DNA of 64,000 bases from Pedobacter sp. KBW06 (GTDB lineage: Bacteria > Bacteroidota > Bacteroidia > Sphingobacteriales > Sphingobacteriaceae), in assembly GCF_003852525.1 (NCBI RefSeq), contig NZ_QAJL01000005.1, positions 222,853-286,852 of the forward strand. Reading direction: 5' to 3'. The notes beneath the pieces are model-generated. The model saw only the letters and a list, made by a program, of their open reading frames with translations, made no database searches and had not been told where the DNA came from. A program made the translations under genes and the position numbers. Below are positions 52,539 to 60,859 of this stretch, piece after piece (the first letter of the stretch is position 1; each line of letters starts with the position of its first letter).

Positions 52539-53635
52539 GGTATTTTAATTTATTTAGCGATATCCTGATCACAAAAGGTGCCAGCAGGATTTTGATCTCT
52601 GATTTACAAAGAAATGTATCAGAACTACACTCATTGGAGTTACATGAACTCATCGAAGAATTAAAAACCAGTGCTATTGAAGAGGTATTGGGCTTCTATG
52701 ACAATGAATCCAAAGAAATCGCTCAGGAATATCTGGACTTCTTACTGGAAAAGGAGTATGGGTTTATTACTTCGGGCAACTGGGACCATAACTTTCCACC
52801 ACTTTCCTATGATTTTCATGATTACAATATCATATCTGATATTTTTATAGAACTGGAAGACATATCCGTCCTGAATAAAATAAAGAATGCGATAATCAAC
52901 CTTAAGATAAAGCACATTGTAATCTATTGCAGCAAAGACCTGTCCTTTGATGATTTTTACGAGATCGACAATCATTTTAAAGATTCTGCGATAGAAAGTA
53001 TTGAAATCTTTTCTTCATTTAACACCAATGTTAATGAAGCCTTTTTTCAAAACCTGAATCTAAAAACAGCAAGAATCCATAGTTTGGTTTTTTACAATTG
53101 CCAAAAAGCTCCTTTTGAAGTAAAAGATATTTTTAGATTTACCCTCAACTTCAGTGATCAGGATTTAAAAATATCTTGCTGCGGAAAAGTGGATTTGAAG
53201 TATTTTAGCACCAATCTTACGAAAGTACTGGAGGCTGTTAATCACAACTCCTGTCTTCACAAAAAAATCGGTATAGACCGCAATGGTAACATCAAAAACT
53301 GTCCTGCGATGCCGCAGAGTTTTGGGAATATCAAGGAAACGACTCTGGAAGAAGCATTACACCATCCCGATTTTAAAAAATACTGGAACCTGACCAAAGA
53401 TCAAATTGAAGGATGTAAGGATTGTGAGTTCCGTCATGTCTGCACAGACTGCAGGGCATATACAGAACAAACCCACATCAATAAATCGGGGCTTGATACC
53501 TCTAAACCATTAAAATGTGGCTACAGCCCTTATACCAATGAATGGGAGGAATGGAGTACAAATCCGCTGAAACAAAAAGCAATAAAGGAATATGGGATGT
53601 CATTTATTACTGAGCTGTTCCGCCAAACCAATTAG
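52535..53635 (+). CDS. gwsS: Grasp-with-spasm SPASM-domain peptide maturase
   Basis: 366 residues. The C-terminal SPASM region has cysteines C240, C256, C294, C297, C303, C306 and C328 (CPAMPQSFGNI, CKDCEFRHVCTDC, CGYSP), the layout that binds auxiliary iron-sulfur clusters. The radical-SAM CxxxCxxC motif is absent from the N-terminal half, as expected for the grasp-with-spasm SPASM partner. It is translationally coupled to the preceding 59-residue ORF. Its 3' end overlaps the convergent VOC gene by 36 bases. Confidence 0.85.
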   Translation: MRYFNLFSDILITKGASRILISDLQRNVSELHSLELHELIEELKTSAIEEVLGFYDNESKEIAQEYLDFLLEKEYGFITSGNWDHNFPPLSYDFHDYNIISDIFIELEDISVLNKIKNAIINLKIKHIVIYCSKDLSFDDFYEIDNHFKDSAIESIEIFSSFNTNVNEAFFQNLNLKTARIHSLVFYNCQKAPFEVKDIFRFTLNFSDQDLKISCCGKVDLKYFSTNLTKVLEAVNHNSCLHKKIGIDRNGNIKNCPAMPQSFGNIKETTLEEALHHPDFKKYWNLTKDQIEGCKDCEFRHVCTDCRAYTEQTHINKSGLDTSKPLKCGYSPYTNEWEEWSTNPLKQKAIKEYGMSFITELFRQTN

Positions 53636-54052
53636 CAATCCATCCTTTGCTCTAATGTAGCAGAGTTTATAGGAATTCTCATACTGAACAACTTCACCAA
53701 CCAGTTGAGCGCCTTGTTTGATGAGCCTGGATATCAGCTCATCAATGTCCTCAACGGTAAACATTGCGCGCAGGTAACCAAGCGCATTTACCGGAGCATT
53801 CCTGTGATCTGAAATAACAGATGGACTTAGAAATTGTGAAATCTCGAGGCGGCTGTGGCCATCTGGTGTAACCATCATCGCAATCTCTACAGATTGATCG
53901 CCCAGTCCGGTAATGCGACCGGCCCATTCTCCTTCAACCCTGGCCCGTCCTTCGAGCGTCAGGCCTATCTCAGTGAAAAAAGAAATGGCCTCATCGAGAG
54001 ATTCTACAACGATGCCCATATTGTCCATCCGTAATAATTTGCTTTTTGCCAT
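53600..54052 (-). CDS. VOC (glyoxalase/bleomycin-resistance) family protein
   Basis: 150 residues, one full VOC unit. NMGIVVESLDEAISFFTEIGLTLEGRA opens the first beta-alpha-beta-beta-beta module. The second holds RAMFTVEDIDELISRLIKQGAQLVGEV and ends YIRAKDGLLIGLAEQL. VOC proteins bind a divalent metal for isomerisation, dioxygenation or drug sequestration. It is divergent from the TetR gene at 54266, which probably controls it, and convergent with gwsS. Confidence 0.85.
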   Translation of the reverse strand: MAKSKLLRMDNMGIVVESLDEAISFFTEIGLTLEGRARVEGEWAGRITGLGDQSVEIAMMVTPDGHSRLEISQFLSPSVISDHRNAPVNALGYLRAMFTVEDIDELISRLIKQGAQLVGEVVQYENSYKLCYIRAKDGLLIGLAEQLSNK

Positions 54053-54075
54053 AGTTTTATTTATTAATTTTTGAG

Positions 54076-54097
54076 GTAACTCTTGTACTAAAGTTAC
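54076..54097. promoter_or_regulatory. Palindrome between VOC and TetR genes
   Basis: GTAACT (54076-54081) and AGTTAC (54092-54097) flank a central GTAC (54085-54088), all symmetric about one axis. It is a candidate operator of the divergent TetR gene. It differs from the TATCAC operators at 47017 and 51302. Confidence 0.4.
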
Positions 54098-54265
54098 GCA
54101 TAACTAACTGTTTTCAAACCCACAAAATAAGCAGTTCCCGTACCAATATCGCCATCAGATTGAAGAGAAAGCCAGTTTCCCTCCAATCTCCGGAATGATT
54201 AAAAGTTTAAATCTCTTTGAATAGTATCCTAAAAAATGCAATTTGGCCATTTAAAACGTAACAGA

Positions 54266-54898
54266 ATGATTAGAAAAGTTACCAGTGGACCTATAAGAGA
54301 TAAAGAGCGAACTAAACTGAAACTCCTGGCGGCCGTAGGCAGCATTTTAAAAAAAGACGGGTTTACCGGTTTAAATGTGAGCAATGTGGCAAAAAAAGCC
54401 AATGTCCACCGAAAACTGATCTATGATTATTTTGGAGGGATGGAAAATCTGGTAAAGGAATATTTGAACAGTAAGGATTATTTTAAAGTCAGCCTGAGCC
54501 AGATCGATGAAATTATGGAGGCAAGTAAGGCAGATTTCGGCAGAGAAATGGCGTATACGCTTTTGGAGAATCAGTTTGATGCCCTTATGGAGAACGAAGA
54601 AATGCGTAGAATAATTAACTGGGGGCTAAGTGAAAATCTCAAACCGCTGGTAGAACTAAATCAAGAGCGCGAACGGTTAGGAGAAGTATTTTTTACCAGA
54701 GTTACAGACGATCATTTTAAAGACAAAGGCAAGAATTTTAGAGCTATAGAAGGCATTTTGGTAGGAGGGATCTATTACATGACCCTCCAGGCAAAGATGA
54801 GCGGAGAAACGATGTGCGGCATTGATATCAATACCGCAGAAGGCAAGTTCGAAATGAAGAAAGCCATAAAGCAGATTATAGAATGGGCATACTCATAG
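54266..54898 (+). CDS. TetR family regulator (paralogue of 46338)
   Basis: 210 residues from the ATG at 54266, which aligns with the start of the paralogue; an ATG at 54236 would add ten residues. The DNA-binding domain is KLLAAVGSILKKDGFTGLNVSNVAKKANVHRKLIYDYFGGMENL, with the ligand domain after it. It is divergent from the VOC gene. Together with the 46338 regulator it flanks the RiPP region. Confidence 0.88.
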   Translation: MIRKVTSGPIRDKERTKLKLLAAVGSILKKDGFTGLNVSNVAKKANVHRKLIYDYFGGMENLVKEYLNSKDYFKVSLSQIDEIMEASKADFGREMAYTLLENQFDALMENEEMRRIINWGLSENLKPLVELNQERERLGEVFFTRVTDDHFKDKGKNFRAIEGILVGGIYYMTLQAKMSGETMCGIDINTAEGKFEMKKAIKQIIEWAYS

Positions 54899-55082
54899 AA
54901 GGAAAACTTTTACTGAGGTTAATCGTAATATTCAATCTGATGAATATGTTTCATAAGCGAACACGATTAACTTAATTCTGCCAGAGAAAAGCAGATTATA
55001 TGTGTATTTACTCAGTTGAACCGCCCAAGCCTTTATGATAAATTTGCCTACTGAGTTTTTATAGAACTGTCAGTAAAATAAA

Positions 55083-55622
55083 TTGAAAAATTACCCTGCA
55101 AAAATAAGTATCGCTGCGCTGGACAAGGAGATTGAAATCAAGTCATACGCTCAGTTTTCATCGGTTACCCAAAACGACGAATTAATCGTGTTTGCTCAAA
55201 AAGCGAATTTTTCATGGCCAGTGATGATCATGGGAGGGCTTTCCGTTATATTCTATTTCGTTGACAGCAGCATGCTGGCCTTGTTTTCGTTCAACATGTT
55301 CCTGCTGTTGCTGATCTTTATCTGGAATTATAAGTACAATTTCCTGAAAAAACCATTGTTACGAATCAGCAAAGCCGGAATTACCTACAGAAATTCCTGT
55401 TTCGCCTGGGAAAACATACAGGAATTGGTTTGTGCAGAAGAGTTCGATGAAGACCGAAGGTTGTTCAATTCCATCTATATTAAAATGAGCTACAACAATT
55501 CTCTGAAAAAAATAGACATCAGCGGACTGTCTAAATCTACTGAAGAAATTATTCATTACATCAATTCATTCCAGCAGAAACCAGCATCAACCGGAATCAA
55601 AGAACTGGATTTCTATCACTAG
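55083..55622 (+). CDS. Membrane protein, PH-like, unknown
   Basis: 179 residues, probably starting at TTG 55083 (no nearby ATG fits). Two close hydrophobic helices (about 45-62 and 65-85, WPVMIMGGLSVIFYF and MFLLLLIFIW) are followed by a soluble C-terminal part with strands (LRISKAGITYRNSCFAWENIQELVCAEE), like bacterial PH-type domains. No partner is evident. Function unknown. Confidence 0.5.
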   Translation: MKNYPAKISIAALDKEIEIKSYAQFSSVTQNDELIVFAQKANFSWPVMIMGGLSVIFYFVDSSMLALFSFNMFLLLLIFIWNYKYNFLKKPLLRISKAGITYRNSCFAWENIQELVCAEEFDEDRRLFNSIYIKMSYNNSLKKIDISGLSKSTEEIIHYINSFQQKPASTGIKELDFYH

Positions 55623-55695
55623 GCCGGGCCTCAGAATTCTCATCTCTTTCCAGGGAATAAACCCTAATTTAGCCGCTCAAAAGGAACAATCTGGA

Positions 55696-56065
55696 ATGAG
55701 AAAGCGGGAAATAGTTTATTTTATAGTCTTGCTGTTAATTTTGCCCGCGATTAGCCGGGCCAGCAGCTATTGGATGCATGTAAAAGGAAACGGAAAGGTC
55801 AATTAACCGGTGCTGATCAGCATATATTATGGTAACATTACGGAAGATGGGCAGCGAAAGCCTCAAACCGGAGAAGAACTGGGCCTTACCGGGGATTTCA
55901 GAATTTCGGTAGTTGACGGAGAGGGGAACCGGATTCCGGTAGGCAACGATGAAGGGGCTATATATTATCAGGGAAGATTGGGAAGATCCGCGGGCGGGAA
56001 ATTATAAAGGTGTTTCCTATGTCGCCGTCCGACACCGTTGTAATTATTTCCTTCTGATCGAATAA
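55696..56065 (+). pseudogene. Interrupted DUF4198-like gene before the TonB receptor
   Basis: From the ATG at 55696 a signal peptide (YFIVLLLILPAISRASS) leads into WMHVKGNGKVN, then an in-frame TAA (55804-55806). The same frame resumes with PVLISIYYGNITEDGQRKPQ and TGDFRISVVDGEGNRIPV, as in DUF4198 periplasmic proteins. After about 56007 the frame closes, but another frame continues GNYKGVSYVAVRHRCNYFLLIE to a TAA at 56063-56065. So at least one nonsense change and one frameshift or deletion are present. The intact family member is commonly coupled to metal or siderophore TonB receptors such as the next gene. Confidence 0.6.
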
Positions 56066-56178
56066 CCTCGTTGAAATAAGCTGTGCGCAACAGGTAATGT
56101 ACTTAATTAGATTAATTATAAATAATACTTCTATATTTGTCGCTGTATTTTTTACAACAACTCATATTTAGATTATAG

Positions 56179-58566
56179 ATGAAATCTTTACGTATTATTC
56201 TGATGACCTTATTTACATTCGGTTATCTCAGTTCTTTTGCCCAGTCTTCGGGAGGGATCTCGGGCAAAATCACACTCTTCGACGGACAAGCCTACGGTTC
56301 CGCTTCGGTAACCCTGGTAGGAACAAAGAAAACAACACTTACAGACGAAAAGGGGAAATATTCATTCAGCAGCCTGGAACCTGGAAGCTATACCGTAAGG
56401 ATTCAGGTCCTTGGTGCGGCACAGAAAGACCTGCAGGTAAACGTACTTGCCGGACAAACAGCAATGGCCGACTACCAGTTGACCAGAGAAAATGTCCTCG
56501 CTTTGCAGGAAGTGACGATTGCAGGAACAGTAAACCGTTTTTCAAAGAAAGAAAGCGTTTACATCGCCAGGTTGCCATTGAAAAACCTGGAAAATCCACA
56601 GGTGTATTCTTCCATTCCAAAGGAATTAATTCAGGAGCAAATGGCTACAGATCTGGGGAGCATCGCTAAAAATGTTCCCGGAGCAGGCGTTCCGATGATT
56701 GCCAATCAGGGTAGGGTGACCTTCCGCTCCAGAGGTTTTGATACCGAGCCCAATGCGCGTAATGGGGTGGCAGGGGCAGCTTTCTCTTCTATAGATCCCG
56801 CAAATATCGAGCGGGTGGAAGTGATCAAAGGACCTTCAACCACTTTGTTCGGAACCAATATTGCCAGCAGTTATGGTGGTTTGTACAACCGTGTTACCAA
56901 GAAACCTTATAATGGCTTTGGCGGAGAAGTAAGCTATTTTGGTGGAAGCTGGAACTTTAACAGGATCGCAGTAGATGTCAACACACCGGTAAACGCGGAT
57001 AAAACCGTATTGTTCCGTTTAAATGGCGCAACAAGTTTTGAAAAAAGCTTTCAGGATCAAGGCTTTACCAATAGCGTAAGTGTGGCACCAAGCTTCTCTT
57101 ACCAGGTAACAGATCGGTTGTCCTTACTGTTTGATGTAGAATTTGGTCAGGCGAAAGGAACTTCAGTAGTTCGTTTTAATCCTTTCGTGAGCCCGACAGT
57201 CGTGTCTGAAAAATCAATTGTAGACTTACAGTTTCCTTATAAGAAGACTTTTATAGGAAACGATTTGCCTTATCAGACCCAAATGCTGAACATCTTTGCG
57301 CAGGCAAACTATAAGATGTCCGAAAGCTGGACTTCACAGACCATCATTTCCCGTGCCCGTTCTTCAATAAACGGCTATATCACGGCATTAAGAGGAACGG
57401 CAGAAACCAAAATCAGTCCTCAGATCATTACCGGAAGTACCGCATTTATTGCCACTAACTTACAGCAGAACTTTATCGGTGATTTCAAAATCGCGAAATT
57501 ACGCAACCGCCTGGTGGTAGGTTTGGATTATTATAACAACTCCAATGATTTTGACCGGGTAACGGTGAACTATCCGGCGGTAGACTTTGTGAATACCCCT
57601 GCAACTTATCGTCTGAGCCGCTTTAAAGTGGATTCACTAACAAGTAAAGGTGCGCTGAGGAGAGAAAGCAATGGAGACAATGCCTATTCTGCCTATGCTT
57701 CGGATGTGATCAACATTACCGATCGTTTTCTGGCGATGCTGAGCTTACGTGTAAACCACTTCCGGAATCAAGGTGTTTACGACATTACTAAAGGAGAAAC
57801 TTCAGGTGGTTTGAGCACTGCCGGATTACAAACCGGTCCTTACAAACAAACTTCCTTATCACAGAAATTCGGATTGGTTTATGAACTTTCCAAAGACCAT
57901 GTTTCCTTATTTGGTAACTATATGAGTGGATTTTTCAATAAAAGCGGTGTCACTGCCGACGGTAGTGCTGTTAAACCGGAACAAGCCAATCAGCTGGAAC
58001 TTGGGGTTAAAGGAGATGTATTCAACCACAAACTGGTAGGAACGATCAGCTATTACGACATCAAGGTGAAAGATGTGTTGCGCAATGATCCTAATGATCC
58101 GACAAATGCTTATCAGATTCAGGACGGAACACAATTGAGCAGAGGAGTAGAGGTAGAATTAACCGCCAATCCTTTTGAAGGTGTTAACCTGGTAGCAGGA
58201 TATGCCTACAACGACAGCAAGATGACCAAAGCAAATGCAAATATCAATGGTTTACGTCCGGGTTTATCGGGACCGGCACATTCCTTAAACTTCTGGATGA
58301 GTTACCGCGTTCCTTATGGCCAGTTACAAGGTCTGGGACTGGGTTTTGGTGGTAATTATGGCAGTTCATCTTACCATACCAATACCAATACGACAAAAAT
58401 TACGATTCCTGCTTATACCATGCTGGATGCAAGCATTTTCTACGATCAGCCAAAATACCGTGTAGGTTTTAAGGTAGATAACCTGACGAGCGAAAAAGCA
58501 TGGTCGGTAAGACTAACCCCTCAGGCACCAGCCAGATTTATCGGTTCGGTTACCTTGAAATTTTAA
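56179..58566 (+). CDS. TonB-dependent siderophore-type receptor
   Basis: 795 residues. After the signal peptide (ending FAQSSG) comes a carboxypeptidase-regulatory-like beta sandwich (about 25-110, GGISGKITLFDGQAYGSASV). A TonB plug (about 130-245, GSIAKNVPGAG, RVTFRSRGFD, IERVEVIKGPSTTLFG) precedes a 22-strand barrel ending in SVTLKF. The plug pattern is that of FhuA/FecA-type siderophore receptors rather than SusC. A -7-like box TATATTTG lies at 56132. The degenerate DUF4198-like gene upstream suggests a metal-uptake locus that has lost a part. Confidence 0.92.
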   Translation: MKSLRIILMTLFTFGYLSSFAQSSGGISGKITLFDGQAYGSASVTLVGTKKTTLTDEKGKYSFSSLEPGSYTVRIQVLGAAQKDLQVNVLAGQTAMADYQLTRENVLALQEVTIAGTVNRFSKKESVYIARLPLKNLENPQVYSSIPKELIQEQMATDLGSIAKNVPGAGVPMIANQGRVTFRSRGFDTEPNARNGVAGAAFSSIDPANIERVEVIKGPSTTLFGTNIASSYGGLYNRVTKKPYNGFGGEVSYFGGSWNFNRIAVDVNTPVNADKTVLFRLNGATSFEKSFQDQGFTNSVSVAPSFSYQVTDRLSLLFDVEFGQAKGTSVVRFNPFVSPTVVSEKSIVDLQFPYKKTFIGNDLPYQTQMLNIFAQANYKMSESWTSQTIISRARSSINGYITALRGTAETKISPQIITGSTAFIATNLQQNFIGDFKIAKLRNRLVVGLDYYNNSNDFDRVTVNYPAVDFVNTPATYRLSRFKVDSLTSKGALRRESNGDNAYSAYASDVINITDRFLAMLSLRVNHFRNQGVYDITKGETSGGLSTAGLQTGPYKQTSLSQKFGLVYELSKDHVSLFGNYMSGFFNKSGVTADGSAVKPEQANQLELGVKGDVFNHKLVGTISYYDIKVKDVLRNDPNDPTNAYQIQDGTQLSRGVEVELTANPFEGVNLVAGYAYNDSKMTKANANINGLRPGLSGPAHSLNFWMSYRVPYGQLQGLGLGFGGNYGSSSYHTNTNTTKITIPAYTMLDASIFYDQPKYRVGFKVDNLTSEKAWSVRLTPQAPARFIGSVTLKF

Positions 58567-58664
58567 TATAAAATTAACTCCTTATGTCGATGATAATCAA
58601 TTGATTTGATGTGAGGGGCTATAGTTATTCTGGATGAAGTTTTTCGGGACGATGGATTTGCAGT

Positions 58665-58691
58665 CTTGAAGTCGCAGAATGCGACTTCAAG
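58665..58691. repeat. Perfect 11-bp hairpin
   Basis: CTTGAAGTCGC (58665-58675) and GCGACTTCAAG (58681-58691) around AGAAT, 98 bases after the TonB receptor stop. There is no T-run, so it may be a stabilising hairpin or a REP-like unit. Confidence 0.45.
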
Positions 58692-58742
58692 TTGAAGGGA
58701 GAGAAAAAGCTTCCAAATGCATTTACAGAAGATGGCGGCAAT

Positions 58743-58760
58743 TACAGAAGATATTCTGTA
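58743..58760 (+). promoter_or_regulatory. Candidate operator of the toxin-antitoxin pair
   Basis: TACAGAA-GATA-TTCTGTA, an 18-bp palindrome ending 41 bases before the antitoxin start. Toxin-antitoxin operons are usually autoregulated through such sites. Confidence 0.45.
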
Positions 58761-58801
58761 GATTTGTATATCGGTACTTGATAGCCACAAATTAAATAAA
58801 T

Positions 58802-59005
58802 ATGGAAACCTATATCGTACATCCAGATAAATTACAAGAAAAAGCGCTAAGAGCTTTTCTTAAAGCCTTAGGGGTTCCTTTTGAAAAGAAAAAGGCAGAT
58901 AAATCGTTTCCTGCTCATGTATTGACTAGTATTGAAAAAGGTCAGTTAGACATTAAATCTGGACGTAGTATTACATTAGACGAATTTAAGAAAAAAATCT
59001 CATAG
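58802..59005 (+). CDS. Antitoxin-like protein (DUF2683 type)
   Basis: 67 residues: METYIVHPDKLQEKALRAFLKALGVPFE, then a Lys-rich linker and a short C-terminal helix ending ITLDEFKKKIS. This matches the small DUF2683 proteins of Bacteroidota that precede RelE/ParE toxins. It would bind and neutralise the toxin by its C-terminal part. The stop is 4 bases before the toxin start. With the toxin frameshifted, it may be an orphan antitoxin. Confidence 0.7.
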   Translation: METYIVHPDKLQEKALRAFLKALGVPFEKKKADKSFPAHVLTSIEKGQLDIKSGRSITLDEFKKKIS

Positions 59006-59009
59006 CGTT

Positions 59010-59301
59010 GTGAGCCTACCAGTTATCCTATCAGAAACTGCAGTTGAAAGCTTTGAAGCAATTTGCGAACAGATTTTGCGGAGATTAGGACCTGCGTCAG
59101 TCAAAGGTTTTAAGAGAAATACAGTCAAAACACTAGATCTTATTAGTTCTTCTCCTCTGGCATATAAGGCAACTTCTTATGATGCTAACATCAAGATGTG
59201 CGTTAATTAAAAAAATGTCTTCTGTATTTTATGAAATTAAGTCCGATAGAATTGAAATACTTTTCTTCTGGGACAATCGTCAGGAACCAATGTCCTTTTA
59301 A
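59010..59301 (+). pseudogene. ParE/RelE-type toxin, frameshifted
   Basis: From GTG 59010 the frame gives LPVILSETAVESFEAICEQI ... LISSSPLAYKATSYDANIKMCVN and stops at 59208-59210. In the +1 frame the family's end continues at once: KKMSSVFYEIKSDRIEILFFWDNRQEPMSF, to TAA 59299-59301. Removing one T in GCGTTAATT (about 59200-59206) restores KMCVIKKMSSVFYEI, the expected reading. So a single inserted base disables the toxin, or it is a sequencing error. Confidence 0.75.
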
Positions 59302-59390
59302 TAATTTAATATTCCTTTCTTGTAAATACACCGTCTATTTCCAATATTATTTGCATAAATTTCCGGCGAGGTAATTAACCATAAGTAAAT

Positions 59391-60362
59391 ATGAAGCAAA
59401 TAATGACCACTATTCTCGTTGTTCTTTCAATTTCAATAGGGAAAGCGGAATTGGCAGGTAAAAAAGGCGCAGTTAAGATCGATACAACAGCGGTAATTAA
59501 AATCGGTGGAATAAATCAATTTATAAAGCTTCAGGGAATAGACGATACAAAGCCATTGTTGTTGTTTCTTCATGGCGGCCCGGGGACTTCACTCATCCCG
59601 GTTGCCGATAAATTCACCGATAAACTTAAAGAGAACTTTGTGGTGGTTCAATGGGATCAAAGAGAGGTTGGTGAAACTTTAAAATTAAACCATTCCACAG
59701 AAAAGCTTTCTCTCGGCTTATTGCAAAAAGATACTTATGAAGTGGTGAAATACCTGTTGCAAAGGTTTAAACGCAAAAAGCTGTTCCTGGTTTCTCATTC
59801 TTTTGGTTCCATGTTAGGTTTTGACATTGCAGAAAAACATCCTGAATTGCTGTATGCTTTCATTCCGATCAGTGCGATCGTAGATCAAAAGAAAAATGCG
59901 ACATTAACGATGGAGATGTTGGTGAAATGGGCAGGTGAAACAAAGAATGAAACCGCTATAAAAGAGCTGACCATGGTAAATCTACCTTTTGAAAAGGAAG
60001 ACGACTTATTCTATTCTCAAAAATGGCTGTTTGTACATAATGGTGTTGATTTTGCAAAGGAAGATGGATTTAAAGCAAAATATCATGAATGGCTGGCCGT
60101 CTGGTTTCCGATGTGGAAGAATTCAGTAACCAGTAATCTCTTCAAAACCCTGCCTGCTTTAAAATGTCCGGTTTACTTTATTGAAGGAATCGGCGACCAG
60201 CAAAAGTCTCATTACATTGTGGAGGATTATTATAAGTTTCTAAAAGCGCCAAAGAAAGAACTGTTTTGGTTTGAAAAATCCGGACATACGGTTTTCAATA
60301 GTGAACCGGAAAAGCTGCAACAGGTAATTATTGAAAAAATATTGCCGGCAGCGCTAAAATAA
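59391..60362 (+). CDS. Exported alpha/beta hydrolase, proline-iminopeptidase-like
   Basis: 323 residues. The short N-terminal hydrophobic stretch (TTILVVLSISIGKAELAG) suggests export. HGGPGTS (61-67) is the oxyanion motif of the prolyl-aminopeptidase (S33) group. WDQREVGET follows, and SHSFGS carries nucleophile Ser137. Asp is near IEGIGDQQKS (about 266) and His in EKSGHTVFN (about 297). The peptidase or esterase substrate is unknown. It stands alone. Confidence 0.85.
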   Translation: MKQIMTTILVVLSISIGKAELAGKKGAVKIDTTAVIKIGGINQFIKLQGIDDTKPLLLFLHGGPGTSLIPVADKFTDKLKENFVVVQWDQREVGETLKLNHSTEKLSLGLLQKDTYEVVKYLLQRFKRKKLFLVSHSFGSMLGFDIAEKHPELLYAFIPISAIVDQKKNATLTMEMLVKWAGETKNETAIKELTMVNLPFEKEDDLFYSQKWLFVHNGVDFAKEDGFKAKYHEWLAVWFPMWKNSVTSNLFKTLPALKCPVYFIEGIGDQQKSHYIVEDYYKFLKAPKKELFWFEKSGHTVFNSEPEKLQQVIIEKILPAALK

Positions 60363-60367
60363 CTAAT

Positions 60368-60410
60368 AAGCCCTCAACACTAACACAAAACACTAGTAAT
60401 GAGGGCTTTA
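60368..60410. terminator. Bidirectional terminator
   Basis: AAGCCCTCA (60368-60376) pairs perfectly with TGAGGGCTT (60400-60408). It lies between the hydrolase and the convergent 37-residue gene. Confidence 0.75.
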
Positions 60411-60447
60411 TCAGACAACATCGTTCGATGTGTCATTTATTCTTTTC

Positions 60448-60561
60448 TTATTTCGTCGCTTTTTTAGGCGCTTTAGCTTTAGCAACTGGTGCTACTTCTT
60501 GTGCAGCAAGAACAATAGCTTTCTTTTGTGCTTCTTTCTTTTGTTTTCTAGGTACTCTCAT
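60448..60561 (-). CDS. 37-residue Lys/Ala-rich basic protein
   Basis: On the minus strand an ORF of 37 codons begins MRVPRKQKKEAQKKA and ends APVAKAKAPKKATK. Its composition (about a third lysine, with alanine and proline) is like histone-H1-like tails and is far from chance. It is followed by the terminator at 60368. It could be a nucleic-acid-binding micro-protein. It is too short for the usual gene-length cutoff. Confidence 0.5.
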   Translation of the reverse strand: MRVPRKQKKEAQKKAIVLAAQEVAPVAKAKAPKKATK

Positions 60562-60859
60562 AATTTTGATTGATTTAAAATATTCGTTTGTTGTCAAAGG
60601 TTGTCATTATATCATTGATATTTTTTTTTATTTCCTGCGCTGATCCCATTCCGGGCCTGGATCTTTTGCCAGGCAATGCAATGAACCTGATTAGAACTGC
60701 AATAAAAGGCCCTAATCGGTCAATTGGCACTAAAGCTATCGCCTAAGCTAACATCAGTTGTTTTCTCATTAATAATTATAATTGAAACAAAAAACAGAAA
60801 AACTGGTTTAATATTATGTACTAATGATTAAACAAAATGGGGGATAGTATTAATCAATT

